From the NCBI RefSeq assembly GCF_005889735.1, contig NZ_VCKY01000002.1, positions 1 through 64,000 on the forward strand: 64,000 nt of DNA, in the 5' to 3' direction. How positions within the stretch are numbered: the stretch's first letter is position 1; each line of letters opens with the position of its first letter. This document shows, in pieces, positions 28,462 to 37,109 of the stretch. Below the pieces are notes generated by a model. That model was given only the letters and a program-made list of their open reading frames with translations. It had not been told where the DNA came from and did not search any database. The position numbers and the translations under genes are program-made. This stretch comes from Nonomuraea turkmeniaca (GTDB taxonomy: Bacteria > Actinomycetota > Actinomycetes > Streptosporangiales > Streptosporangiaceae).

Positions 28462-28989
28462 ATGGTCAGAACGGTCAGACGCGCCCTCGTCATGCTCGCC
28501 CTCTCCCTGGGCACCGTACTCGGACTCGCTTTACCCGCCCAAGCGGTCACGCTGGAGCAGAAGCTCGCCGCCTTGTCCGCCTTCTCCCAGCCCACCGCCA
28601 CCGGCGCCGGCGCATGGCTCTCGGCCTGGCAGAACCAAGGGGCCTGGGCCGACTACGCCTTCGACTGGTCCACCGACCTGTGCTCCAGCAGCCCCGACCA
28701 GCCGCTCGGCTTCGATTTCCGCACGCCCTGCCGGCGGCACGATTTCGGTTACCGCAATTACAAGTCCGTCAACCAATTCCCGGCGAACAAGTCACGAATT
28801 GACGACGCGTTCTACTTCGACATGAAACAGGTCTGCGCCCGGTACTCAGGGGTGTCCAAATCCACGTGCGACGGGCTCGCCTGGACGTACTATCAGGCGG
28901 TCAAGCAGTTCGGCAGCCTGGTCGTGACCGAGGAGCAGATCCAGGAGGTCGAGCAGCAGGCGGAGCTGAAGGCCGCCGAGGGCGCCTGA
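28462..28989 (+). CDS. Secreted phospholipase A2 (actinobacterial type)
   Basis: A 175-residue secreted enzyme. A Sec signal peptide (about 1-28, cleaved after AQA) precedes a small helical domain with the catalytic His-Asp motif CRRHDFGYRNYK and calcium-loop region DWSTDLCSSSPDQPLGFDF. Four cysteines can pair as in the Streptomyces enzyme. It hydrolyses the sn-2 ester of phospholipids. A C-terminal Glu/Gln-rich tail of about 30 residues extends beyond the catalytic core. A perfect terminator hairpin follows directly. Its position beside the ceramidase-like/phosphoesterase region could mean a shared lipid-related role, but no common operator is visible. Confidence 0.9.
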   Translation: MVRTVRRALVMLALSLGTVLGLALPAQAVTLEQKLAALSAFSQPTATGAGAWLSAWQNQGAWADYAFDWSTDLCSSSPDQPLGFDFRTPCRRHDFGYRNYKSVNQFPANKSRIDDAFYFDMKQVCARYSGVSKSTCDGLAWTYYQAVKQFGSLVVTEEQIQEVEQQAELKAAEGA

Positions 28990-28993
28990 AGAA

Positions 28994-29027
28994 CGAAGGC
29001 GGGGATGCCCTCGTATCCCCGCCTTCG
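28994..29027. terminator. Bidirectional terminator hairpin
   Basis: CGAAGGCGGGGAT (28994-29006) and its perfect complement (29015-29027) flank an eight-base loop, between the convergent phospholipase and SIS-protein genes. A 13-bp uninterrupted stem placed 5 bases after one stop and 7 before the other fits a two-way terminator. Confidence 0.8.
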
Positions 29028-29033
29028 CCACCA

Positions 29034-29783
29034 TCAAGGTTCCACGGGGCGCACGCGCTTGCCGTACCGCTCCCAGAGAGCCGCATTGTGGTCGTCACCA
29101 GCGGCGAGATTCGCCGACACGAACACCGGCACGCCGGCTCCCCGGTCCATCAGGCGACGGCACACGAGTTCGGTGAGCACTTGGGCGATGAGCACGCCGG
29201 TCAGCGAGGAAACCGCACCGATGCGGATCTCCGGTGTGAGCTCTACGCAGGCGTCCCCGATGGGGGCGCAGTTGTCGATGACCACGTCAGCGAGGTCGGC
29301 CAGGTGAGGTCCGGCGGTGTGCCGCGCGGACGGCGAGCGGGTGTGGGCGAGGGAGGTGATGGCGACCACGCGGTGCCCCCGCCCGCGTGCCAGTTGCGCC
29401 ATCTCGACGATGGCCGCGTTGATGCCGGAGTTCGACACGATCAGGAAGGGGTCGATCGCGTCGGGCCGCGCGAGCTCGTAGATCCGCTCGGCGAGGCCGG
29501 GAACCCGTTCGTACGTAGGGTCCAGGATCTCCCCGGGGTCCACTCCGCCGAACATCACCAGGTCTTTGACGCTCAGCATGCCCGCGGACGCGAGCCCGCC
29601 GGCACGTCCGGTGAGTTCGAGAGCCACGATCCTCGAGTGTCCGGTGGCGAACGACTGGAGGACACCGCCTGCGGCCAGCGAATCGGCCACCAGAGCGGCC
29701 GCCTCCCGTATGGCGGGCATCTGCGTGCCCAGCACCCGGCTCATCAGGGCCGTGGCGTGGGCCGCGAACTCAGACTCGGCCAT
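29034..29783 (-). CDS. SIS-domain sugar-phosphate isomerase-like protein
   Basis: A 249-residue protein with one SIS (sugar isomerase) domain, recognisable in SFATGHSRIVALELTGRAGGL and FLIVSNSGINAAIVEMAQLA, close to the UPF0309/phosphoheptose-isomerase-like group. SIS proteins bind phosphosugars and act as isomerases, etherases or regulators. It is the last gene of the operon that starts at the binding-protein gene (35005) and overlaps the ceramidase-like gene by 14 bases. In context it should act on the sugar phosphate made by the BadF-type kinase. Confidence 0.85.
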   Translation of the reverse strand: MAESEFAAHATALMSRVLGTQMPAIREAAALVADSLAAGGVLQSFATGHSRIVALELTGRAGGLASAGMLSVKDLVMFGGVDPGEILDPTYERVPGLAERIYELARPDAIDPFLIVSNSGINAAIVEMAQLARGRGHRVVAITSLAHTRSPSARHTAGPHLADLADVVIDNCAPIGDACVELTPEIRIGAVSSLTGVLIAQVLTELVCRRLMDRGAGVPVFVSANLAAGDDHNAALWERYGKRVRPVEP

Positions 29784-30996
29784 CTCTGCTCCTCCGGTTC
29801 ATGATTTGCCCGGCCGCGTCGATCGCGGCCGCCACGACGAGTTCGCCGCTCCCCTCGGCGACCGGGCTGACCAAGGTCTCGTAGCTCGTGGGGGTGTCAC
29901 GGCTCGGGAGGTATCCGAGATAGCCGTTGGCGTAGCCGATGACGACGACGTCGATGCCGGGCGCGGCTGCCGCGGCACGTACCTTCTCTCCCAATTCCAA
30001 GAACAGCTCGCCGGGCACGGCCACCAGCGTGACCGCGTCCAGGCCGACCGCCTGCACCTCGATCTCGTAGGGATCGGAGTGATCACCAGCCATCATGTCG
30101 CGTGCGATCCGTCGCCCCTGTTCGAGGACGCTCTGGCCGCGCTCGTCGGTGACACCGACGTCATCGGGGACCACCGCCTCTTCCGGCCGTTTCGCCGCGA
30201 GCCGGACACGTGTGGACACCGCCGGAACCACCGACGCGTTCCGCGGTGCGTCCGCAGGCTGGACCGTGGGGTGGAGGCGAGTGGCCACGAGTGTGCCGAG
30301 CCGGTCGATCTCGTGTTGATCGCGTCCCCGCCGGGTGTGCCTGGTGCTGATGTCGCCGGCAGCTCCGGTGGCCACCACCACCCAGCACGCGTCTGTGCGG
30401 AGCGCGCGCCTGATGCCTCCGCTGAGGTCGGCGCTGGCGTGGTGGTTGTCGGCCGGGAGGACCGTGGGATGCACGGGAGAAACCACGACCGCGCCGGCCA
30501 CCCGGCCCGCCGAGCTGACCACGATCACGTCCACCGGTATGTCGATCGCCCGCCACTCCGGGAGGTGCCGGCGGCTGGCAAGATCTGGAACCTGTACGCG
30601 CTCCGTGTGGACCGTGGCGTCGCCTTCGCCCTTGAGCGCGGCGGCGGCGGCCCGCAGCGCCGCTGACACGACGCGCTCGGCGAGTTCCGGAGGTGTCGGG
30701 GCACCGCCAGGACTGCAGCCCGCCTCCGGGCCGGCATGCGTATGGGTCGCCGCGACCCAGCAGGAGTCGACGCCCAGCTCGCGCACGGCGGCACGGACGC
30801 GCTCCACGACGTCGCCGTTCACACACACCAGGTCCGCCACGATGAGGGCGAACCTGCGCTCCCCGTCCGCGAAGGTGACGGCATGGATCTCGAGAGCGTC
30901 GAGGACGCCGGACAGCCCGTGAAGCCGGTCGGCGTATCCCCCCATCGCCTCCCCGGCGACAATCTCAAGGTGATCGATGCCGTGTCCCACTCTCAT
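29770..30996 (-). CDS. Neutral/alkaline ceramidase-like hydrolase (short form)
   Basis: A 408-residue protein of the neutral ceramidase N-terminal-domain family. Conserved landmarks include the GHGIDHLEIVAG start, the ATHTHAGPEA histidine motif, PVHPTVLPADN and the FLELGEKVR...YANGYLGYLPS block; these correspond to the zinc-binding and catalytic region of ceramidases. It has no signal peptide and lacks the C-terminal beta domain of true ceramidases, so it is probably an intracellular amidase acting on an N-acyl amino sugar or similar. ATG 30996 with upstream GAGGTGG was chosen; the frame is open for about 100 more codons but that part is coded by the kinase gene in another frame. Confidence 0.85.
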   Translation of the reverse strand: MRVGHGIDHLEIVAGEAMGGYADRLHGLSGVLDALEIHAVTFADGERRFALIVADLVCVNGDVVERVRAAVRELGVDSCWVAATHTHAGPEAGCSPGGAPTPPELAERVVSAALRAAAAALKGEGDATVHTERVQVPDLASRRHLPEWRAIDIPVDVIVVSSAGRVAGAVVVSPVHPTVLPADNHHASADLSGGIRRALRTDACWVVVATGAAGDISTRHTRRGRDQHEIDRLGTLVATRLHPTVQPADAPRNASVVPAVSTRVRLAAKRPEEAVVPDDVGVTDERGQSVLEQGRRIARDMMAGDHSDPYEIEVQAVGLDAVTLVAVPGELFLELGEKVRAAAAAPGIDVVVIGYANGYLGYLPSRDTPTSYETLVSPVAEGSGELVVAAAIDAAGQIMNRRSRDGRV

Positions 30997-31003
30997 GTCC
31001 ACC

Positions 31004-31933
31004 TCAGGTTTCGATACGCAGCCGTGACAACACAGATCGGTAGGGCTCCTCCTGCCGGAAGAGCACCGGCCCGCCTTCCAACGGGCCGGCCAGCGGCGGC
31101 ACCAGCTCCAACCCACGATCGGCGAGTGTGGCGGCCAGCCTCTTGTGCAGGATTCCGCCCGGTTCGAGCAGCCGGCCGCTCCACGAGACCCGGCTGCCCA
31201 CCTCCGGCAGCCGTGCGGCCGCCGTCGCCGCGGACGCGGCGAGATGGTCCGCGGCCTCATGGCAAATCGTGCCGGCCACTTCGTCGCCATCGGCTGCCTC
31301 CACGACAGCGCGGGCGAATCCCGCGATGCGCGCGACCAGCTCGGCGTCCCGGTAGAACGCCTGCAGGCTCGCCAGGTCCGTTCCGCCGAGTTCGCGCGTC
31401 AACCGGTGGGCGAGCTGCGTGGCGGGACCGGTGCCGTCATGTGCCGCTGTCGCCGCTCGCATCCCCGCGAGACCGATGGCGTAGGCGCTGCCGCGGTCAC
31501 CGAGAGCAGGGCCCCAGCCGTCGACTTTGACTTCTCGGCCGGATTCGCCGATGCCCAGAACTGTGGTGCCGGTGCCCGCGCAGATCACCGTGCCTACTCC
31601 GGCGAGCGCACCGGCGTGAGCCAGCAGACCGTCTTCCACCACCAGCGCCGGACAACGGAAGAACTTCTCCAGACGCCGTGCGAGCAGGCGTCGGTGAGCC
31701 GGGTCACCAGGCACCGCGGTGAGCCCCGCGATCACCGCATCAGGGGCCACGGGATGTGCCAGCCTGAACGACGCGATCTGGACGCTGTCGAGGATGCGCG
31801 TGATGCCGTCCTCGTGCGGGTGGTACGTCAGGCCGGGGCCAACGGCGTACTCACGGCGCTCCCCGTCGATCGCCAGCAGGCGCAGCTCGGATTTGCCCCC
31901 GTCAATGCAGACGAAGGTCTGGTGTGGTCTCAC
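31004..31933 (-). CDS. BadF/BadG-type N-acetylglucosamine-kinase-like sugar kinase
   Basis: A 309-residue ASKHA-fold kinase. The phosphate-binding motifs are VCIDGGKSELRLL at the N-terminus and CAGTGTTVLGI in the middle, followed by WGPALGDRGSAYAIG, typical of GlcNAc kinases of the BadF/BadG/BcrA family. It presumably phosphorylates an imported amino sugar. GTG 31933 overlaps the stop of the upstream permease gene in a GTGA, so the upstream extension of the open frame is rejected. It lies seven bases before the ceramidase-like gene. Confidence 0.88.
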   Translation of the reverse strand: MRPHQTFVCIDGGKSELRLLAIDGERREYAVGPGLTYHPHEDGITRILDSVQIASFRLAHPVAPDAVIAGLTAVPGDPAHRRLLARRLEKFFRCPALVVEDGLLAHAGALAGVGTVICAGTGTTVLGIGESGREVKVDGWGPALGDRGSAYAIGLAGMRAATAAHDGTGPATQLAHRLTRELGGTDLASLQAFYRDAELVARIAGFARAVVEAADGDEVAGTICHEAADHLAASAATAAARLPEVGSRVSWSGRLLEPGGILHKRLAATLADRGLELVPPLAGPLEGGPVLFRQEEPYRSVLSRLRIET

Positions 31934-32775
31934 CGGGACATCCCTGCCGTCAATCCGGAGATGATCTGTCTCGTGGCGAACGCGAAGATCAGGGCGAGCG
32001 GCACGAGTGCGATCACCAGCCCGGCGAAGAGCGCTGCGCGATCGGTGGCGAACTCGCCGAAGAAGCGGGTCAGCCCCACCGGGATGGTGTACCTGTCGCT
32101 GCTTCTCAGCAGGACGAGCGGATAGAAGAAGTCGTTCCACGTGGGCGCGAACTGGAACACCGTGACCACGGCCAGCGCGGGCCGCATGAGCGGTAGCGCG
32201 ACTGACACGAACAACCGTCCTTCACCGGCGCCGTCCAGGCGGGCGGCCTCCTCCAGCTCGGTCGGCAGGCCGCGCATGAACCCCATGATCACGAAGATCG
32301 AGAAGGGCACGCCGCTCGCCGCGTAGAGGAGGATCAGGCCAAGCCGGGTATCGATCAGTCCCATGGACTGGAACATGTAGAACACCGGCAGCAACCCGAG
32401 TTTGGCCGGGATCATCAACCCGGACAGAAAGAACGCCGCCAGAAGGGCACGACCAGGGAATCGCCAGCGGGACAAGGCATAGGCGGCCGTCGCCGACACC
32501 GCCACGCACAACGCGACCGCGCCCACGGTGACCAGGATCGAATTGGTGAAGTAGGTCGAGACCGAGGCGGTTTCCCAGGCACGGAGATAGTTGCCCAGAT
32601 CGAGCGAGTCCGGCAGGCCCACGGGCCGCTGAAGGATATCGGCGTTGGAGCGGAACGACCCGAGCGCCACCAGGACGAGCGGTCCGAAGGCGATCGCAGC
32701 GTAGATCCACAACATGAGCTGGGCGGCGAGCCCCGGCAGTCGCCGCCGGCGCACCTGTGCCACCGGCCCGGTCAC
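31930..32775 (-). CDS. Carbohydrate ABC transporter permease (MalG-like)
   Basis: A 281-residue permease with six membrane helices. The conserved EAA coupling loop is at ELEEAARLDGAGEGRLFVSVALPLMRP, the form found in CUT1-family sugar importers. GTG 32775 overlaps the MalF-like stop in a GTGA. The much longer upstream open frame is the antisense of nothing real and runs through the MalF-like gene in another frame. It works with the partner permease and with an ATPase that is not in this operon, probably the shared MsiK-type ATPase of actinomycetes. Confidence 0.9.
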   Translation of the reverse strand: MTGPVAQVRRRRLPGLAAQLMLWIYAAIAFGPLVLVALGSFRSNADILQRPVGLPDSLDLGNYLRAWETASVSTYFTNSILVTVGAVALCVAVSATAAYALSRWRFPGRALLAAFFLSGLMIPAKLGLLPVFYMFQSMGLIDTRLGLILLYAASGVPFSIFVIMGFMRGLPTELEEAARLDGAGEGRLFVSVALPLMRPALAVVTVFQFAPTWNDFFYPLVLLRSSDRYTIPVGLTRFFGEFATDRAALFAGLVIALVPLALIFAFATRQIISGLTAGMSR

Positions 32776-33737
32776 AGGGTCACCTCGCGGCGGCGCAGGA
32801 ACCGTTCCAGGACGACGGAGACCCCGAAGACACACGCGAAGATCATCATGGCGAGTGCGGAGGATTCGCCGATCGCGTTCGTGCCGCCCTCGAAGGCTGT
32901 GCGGTAGTAGAGCAGGCCCAGCACGTCCATCGCGCCTCCCGGACCTCCGTCCGATCCGCCCAGAGCGTAGACCAGATCGAAGATGTTGAAGCACCCGATG
33001 AACGTCAGCACAGTGATGACCCCCACCGCCGGCATGAGCAGTGGGAAGCGCACGCTCCAGAAGGTCCGGAAGGCGGAGGCTCCGTCCATCGCCGCCGCTT
33101 CCTCCAGTTCGCGGGGAATGCCACCCAGCGCGGCGAGGAAGATCAACATTGGACCTCCGACCCACTGCCACGCGTTGACGAGGATGAGCACAGGCAGCGC
33201 GGTGTCCGGTTCACCCAGCCACGGTCGCGCCCACGACTCCAGCCCGACTGTACGCAGGATGAAGTTGACCGGGCCGAACGCCGGGCTCAGCAACAGCGAC
33301 CAGATGTAACCGACGATCAGTGGGCTGATCAGGTAGGGGAGCGAGAAGACCGTTTGGAAGAACCGCTTGCCGCGGGGGTTGCGATACAGCAGGACAGCGA
33401 GCCCGAGGCCGATGGTGTTCTGGATGGCCATGGTGCCCACGAAAAAGAGCACGTTGTGCCACAGCGCGGTGGGGATCTCCTCGCTCAGCGGATAGCGGGT
33501 CAGCACTTCGCCATAGTTGCCCAGGCCCACGAACTCCGCCTGGCGAATACCCTCCCACCGGAAGAGGCCGTAGTAGAAGGCGGTCACGAGGGGGACGACG
33601 ACGAAGAGCCCGTAGAGTGCGAGGGCCGGCAGGCAGAACACCGCTATCCAGCGCCAGGAAACACGATTGGCGCGATAACGTCCTCGTTCGCGTCCCGGCC
33701 ACCGCACGCCTGGCTTCACTGCGTCGGCTTGAACCAT
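32772..33737 (-). CDS. Carbohydrate ABC transporter permease (MalF-like)
   Basis: A 321-residue CUT1-type permease. The first helix is WIAVFCLPALALYGLFVVVPLVTAFYYGLF-like, and the coupling loop reads RELEEAAAMDGASAFRTFWSVRFPLL. It overlaps the binding-protein gene by 22 bases upstream and the MalG-like gene by four downstream. The absence of an ATPase gene in the operon is normal for actinobacterial CUT1 systems that share one multi-sugar ATPase. Confidence 0.9.
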   Translation of the reverse strand: MVQADAVKPGVRWPGRERGRYRANRVSWRWIAVFCLPALALYGLFVVVPLVTAFYYGLFRWEGIRQAEFVGLGNYGEVLTRYPLSEEIPTALWHNVLFFVGTMAIQNTIGLGLAVLLYRNPRGKRFFQTVFSLPYLISPLIVGYIWSLLLSPAFGPVNFILRTVGLESWARPWLGEPDTALPVLILVNAWQWVGGPMLIFLAALGGIPRELEEAAAMDGASAFRTFWSVRFPLLMPAVGVITVLTFIGCFNIFDLVYALGGSDGGPGGAMDVLGLLYYRTAFEGGTNAIGESSALAMMIFACVFGVSVVLERFLRRREVTL

Positions 33738-35005
33738 TGGTCAACACCCTGCTGGACGTGCTTGGCCGCCTCCTGGGCGGTGGAGCGGCCGAGGACGAAT
33801 TTCGACAGCGATTCCGAAGCCAGGTCCCAGGCGGTCGGCGTGCCTCCGGAGAAGTAGGCATAGGTGACGTACGGGCTGGGGTCGGCCGTGTACGCGGTCA
33901 GCGCCTGCGCGAGGAGAGGGTCCGCTGGCGCGACATCGGGCACTGCGGAGATCTGCCGCAGTTCCTTGGAGAAGGCCTGCCCGAACTCCGCGGAAGCCAT
34001 CCAGCGGATCAGGTCGAGAGCCGCCGCCTTGTCAGGCGTTTTGGCCGAGGCACCGAACGAACCGTCGACGAAGCCGGGCACGAGGGTCTTGGTGACCGCG
34101 GCGCCGGGTGCCGCTGGGACGTTGAAGATGCCCAGTTGCAGATGGGGATCGGCCTTCGCGAAGGCCGCGAGCTCCCAGATCCCGCCCGGGAACATCGCCG
34201 CCTTTCCCGAGGTGAACAGGGCCTGGGCGTCGGTGTAGCTCGTGCCCGCGAACTGGGGACCCCAGTACTTGCTGGTGCCCTTCCACGTCGTCAGCGAGTC
34301 CACCCAGGGGCGATCGGTGAACTTCGCCTCGCCGGCCAGCATGCGCTTGAGGTAGTCCTGTCCGCCGTAGGTGGTGGCACCGAAGATCTCCTGCTGGATC
34401 GGGAGCATCCAGGTGTCCGTCACCGTCGCCGCGAGCGGGATGACATCGGCGGCCGCGAGCTTGTCGAAGGCCGCCGTCATCTCCTGCCAGGTCGCGGGCG
34501 GGGCTATGCCGTGCTTGTCGAAAAGGGTCTTGTTGTAGATGACGTGCAGTGTCTGGATGGCGAAGGGCACACCGTACACGCGCTTGTCGCTCACACCGCG
34601 CGCGCCGTCCAGGACCGTCTCGGGGAATGCGCTCAGTTCCTTGACCTCGCCGTCGAGCGGCACAAGGCTGCCCGCGGCGACAAGCGGCTGCAACAGACCG
34701 TAGGAGCGCAGTTGCGCCACGTCGGGGCCGTTGGCGTCGGCGAGCCCTGTGCGCAGGATGGTGTCGTACTCCGTGGACTTGTACGGAACGTACTTCACCT
34801 TCACGCCTGGGTGGGCGTCCTCGTAGATCTTGAAGATCTTCTCGTAAGCGGCCACGTCCTCCTGACGCCAACCCCACACGTCAAGGGTGATCTCCTGCGC
34901 GGCTCCGCTGGGGGCCCCACTCTCGGGCGCGCTCGGCGCGCAGGCCGTGAGACCGATGGTCAGCAGGCCGAGCGCGGCCACAACGTTGCGACGAGTGCGA
35001 AACAT
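33716..35005 (-). CDS. Carbohydrate-binding lipoprotein of an ABC importer
   Basis: A 429-residue SBP_bac_1 protein. The signal peptide ends in the lipobox LTAC (residues about 18-21), so the mature protein is lipid-anchored. Family motifs include VWGWRQEDVAAYEKIFK, AMFPGGIWELAAF and PGFVDGSFGASAKT. ATG 35005 follows AGGGAGGG. It is the first gene of the operon running down to 29034 and its promoter region carries a DasR-like operator about 50 bases upstream. Ligand unknown; the operon enzymes favour an amino sugar or its conjugate. Confidence 0.9.
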   Translation of the reverse strand: MFRTRRNVVAALGLLTIGLTACAPSAPESGAPSGAAQEITLDVWGWRQEDVAAYEKIFKIYEDAHPGVKVKYVPYKSTEYDTILRTGLADANGPDVAQLRSYGLLQPLVAAGSLVPLDGEVKELSAFPETVLDGARGVSDKRVYGVPFAIQTLHVIYNKTLFDKHGIAPPATWQEMTAAFDKLAAADVIPLAATVTDTWMLPIQQEIFGATTYGGQDYLKRMLAGEAKFTDRPWVDSLTTWKGTSKYWGPQFAGTSYTDAQALFTSGKAAMFPGGIWELAAFAKADPHLQLGIFNVPAAPGAAVTKTLVPGFVDGSFGASAKTPDKAAALDLIRWMASAEFGQAFSKELRQISAVPDVAPADPLLAQALTAYTADPSPYVTYAYFSGGTPTAWDLASESLSKFVLGRSTAQEAAKHVQQGVDQWFKPTQ

Positions 35006-35052
35006 TCGGCCCTCCCTGGATCGGTTGATCGCACCATGGCGCGGACGCTAAT

Positions 35053-35069
35053 ACTGGTATAGACCGAAT
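35053..35069. promoter_or_regulatory. DasR-like operator in the divergent promoter region
   Basis: ACTGGTATAGACCG matches the core of the dre sites bound by GntR/UTRA regulators such as DasR (ACTGGTCTAGACCA). It lies 48 bases upstream of the binding-protein start and 81 bases upstream of the regulator start. A near copy occurs at 36011-36031. Confidence 0.65.
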
Positions 35070-35149
35070 GTCAATGCCTGATCGTGGACGCCCTCAGACG
35101 AAACTGCTCATAGGATGAGGCGTCCGACCCGACAGATGAGGAGCCCGCG

Positions 35150-35920
35150 GTGCCAAGGCCGCGACACGAACCCAAGAATGTCGCGCCCGAAGTCTTCACT
35201 GCGAACGACGGGCGGCCGAAGGGCCAGCGCATCAAAGACGTCCTTACGGCGCTGGTGCTGGAGTCCCGCGACGGCGAGCTCCTGCCGTCCGAACGTGTGC
35301 TGGCCGAACGCTTCGGAGCGGCCAGAATGACCGTGCGCAACGCCATGGTCGAACTGGAGTCCCAGGGCCTGGTGCGCCGAGTGGCGGGCCGCGGCACGTT
35401 CGTCCAGCATCCGACGCTCGTCCACTCGGAGATCTTCCGCTCGTTCAGCGAGGACATGCGCATGCGCGGCATGGTGCCAGGCGCGAAGAGCTACCGGAGC
35501 CGCACCCGGCCGGCGCCACGTGACGTCGCCACCCGCCTCGGCGTCGCGCCCGGCGACCCTGTCCACTCGATCGAACGGGTGCGCACCGCGGACGGCATCG
35601 CCATGGCTCTGGAGCGGACGAACCTTTCGGCAACCCGCTTCCCTGCCCTGCTGGCCGAGATGGGCCGGGACGACTCCCTGTACGAGGTGCTGGGCAAGGT
35701 GTTCGGCGTCCGCTTGGAGACCGCCGAGCAGACCGTCTCGATCGCCCGGCTCAGCCCCGCACAGGCCAAGCACCTCGAGGTGCCGGCGTACGATCCCGCC
35801 TTCCTCGTGGAGCGCACGGCCGTGGACACCATGGGCAACGTCGTGGAATTCGGCCGGTCACTCTACCGGGGCGACCGTTATGCCATCCAGATGCACGTCA
35901 GCCGGTCTGCCGGCCGCTGA
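35150..35920 (+). CDS. GntR-family regulator with UTRA effector domain (DasR/NagR-like)
   Basis: A 256-residue regulator. The winged helix (about 25-90) shows LLPSERVLAERFGAARMTVRNAM and LVRRVAGRGTFVQ; the UTRA domain (about 105-245) carries the ERVRTADGIAMALERTNLS and HLEVPAYDPAFLVERTAV segments. UTRA regulators of this class bind phosphorylated amino sugars. It starts with GTG 35150. The gene is divergent from the importer/kinase operon, and DasR-like sites lie in its own promoter region and before the secreted phosphodiesterase gene, so it probably controls both. Confidence 0.88.
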   Translation: MPRPRHEPKNVAPEVFTANDGRPKGQRIKDVLTALVLESRDGELLPSERVLAERFGAARMTVRNAMVELESQGLVRRVAGRGTFVQHPTLVHSEIFRSFSEDMRMRGMVPGAKSYRSRTRPAPRDVATRLGVAPGDPVHSIERVRTADGIAMALERTNLSATRFPALLAEMGRDDSLYEVLGKVFGVRLETAEQTVSIARLSPAQAKHLEVPAYDPAFLVERTAVDTMGNVVEFGRSLYRGDRYAIQMHVSRSAGR

Positions 35921-36010
35921 CCCGGCCCTCCCGAACCACCGCAAAAGGCGCGCGGTTCCCACACACCCCTCTTGCCACGCCTTCCGCTGCGGTGTTACGT
36001 TCCGGCGAAA

Positions 36011-36031
36011 ATACCGGTCTAGACAGGAATG
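36011..36031. promoter_or_regulatory. Second DasR-like operator, before the secreted phosphoesterase genes
   Basis: ATACCGGTCTAGACAGGAA lies 32 bases upstream of the ATG at 36063. It shares ATAC-GGT-TAGAC-G-AAT with the site at 35053, differing by single substitutions and one extra base. This ties the phosphoesterase transcript to the importer operon. Confidence 0.6.
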
Positions 36032-36062
36032 CCGGTCATCGTCTTCACCCTGGAGGGTGGTC

Positions 36063-37100
36063 ATGAGACGTCCCATCGCTGCGGCTGCCACGGCTGTCGC
36101 CCTGCTCCTGACGACGCCCCTCGCTGCCGACGCGAGCGTCACACCGTCAGCCCCGCAGAGCGACCGGAAGATCCGGATGCTCGACTTCAACTTCGCCGGC
36201 AACGGCTTCAACAAGGGCAGCACCGGCGCACCGGTCGACGACACGGTGGCGAAGATCTCCGAACAGAACGCCGAGATCATCGGCCTCAACGAGATGTGTT
36301 ACACACAGTGGGTCGCCTTAAGGGACCGGCTGAAGGCCAAGCCGGGCTACGAGGGGCTCTCCGAACAGGTCGTCGTGACCAACTACAAGATCCCCAACTG
36401 CTACGACCCGGTCGTGAACCCAGATGGCTGGTACGTCATGGGTCTGCTGAGCAAGTATCCCTCCCAGCGGGTGATGTTCGGCGACACCCCCTACCTGGAC
36501 CTCGGCTACCACTACCGCGAGAGGTACCGCAAACTCGTCTGCGGCGACGTCGGCGTGCCGAACGCCGCCGTCATCCGCGCCTGCGTCACGCACACCGAGG
36601 TGCCGCTGGTCATCATCAATGAGACGAGCTTCCCCAACAATCCCGACATCACCAAAGACCCCTTCTACGGGCGGTCCATCAACTACGCCCAGGCGAAGCT
36701 GATCGCGGACACCATCACCCCGATGACCAGGCGGATGCCGGTCGCTCTGCTCGGAGACCTGAACGAACTGCCCTTCCTGCCCTCACTCGATCTCTTCTAC
36801 GCCAAGTGCGACGGCCGGGGCGTCTTCGACGAGGTCGACGGCGAGGACCCGCGCTGGCACGGCAACATCCGGCGGTGGGTCCTCGGGATCGAGGACTGCC
36901 CGCATCGCCAAGGCGAGTGGACCATGGGCGCCGACGGCCTCCCTGACGATTACAACCGCCCGTACCAGAGCAACCGGAAGATCGATTTCATCTTCGTCGA
37001 CCACCGTCACTTCAAGGTCGACGCCCAGTCCGGCTGGGTCATCTCGACCCCGTACTCCGACCATCGCATCGTCGTCGGCGAAGTGAAACTGCGGCACTGA
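36063..37100 (+). CDS. Secreted endonuclease/exonuclease/phosphatase-fold phosphodiesterase
   Basis: A 345-residue secreted enzyme with a Sec signal peptide (about 1-24, cleavage after ADA). The EEP catalytic residues are visible: Asn in LDFNFAGNGFN, Glu in GLNEMCY, the Asp-x-Asn of LLGDLNELPF and the closing YSDHRIV. The fold is shared by DNase I, sphingomyelinase C and inositol phosphatases; the extra cysteines and the small size suit an extracellular phosphodiesterase. It is followed after nine bases by the calcineurin-like gene. GGAGGGTGG precedes the ATG and a DasR-like operator lies just upstream. Confidence 0.82.
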   Translation: MRRPIAAAATAVALLLTTPLAADASVTPSAPQSDRKIRMLDFNFAGNGFNKGSTGAPVDDTVAKISEQNAEIIGLNEMCYTQWVALRDRLKAKPGYEGLSEQVVVTNYKIPNCYDPVVNPDGWYVMGLLSKYPSQRVMFGDTPYLDLGYHYRERYRKLVCGDVGVPNAAVIRACVTHTEVPLVIINETSFPNNPDITKDPFYGRSINYAQAKLIADTITPMTRRMPVALLGDLNELPFLPSLDLFYAKCDGRGVFDEVDGEDPRWHGNIRRWVLGIEDCPHRQGEWTMGADGLPDDYNRPYQSNRKIDFIFVDHRHFKVDAQSGWVISTPYSDHRIVVGEVKLRH

Positions 37101-37109
37101 GGAGCATCG

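Noticed and set aside
32776..33171. N-terminal extension of the MalG-like permease frame
   Set aside because: The segment lies in the MalF-like gene in another frame and is not membrane-protein-like; the GTGA overlap gives a better start.
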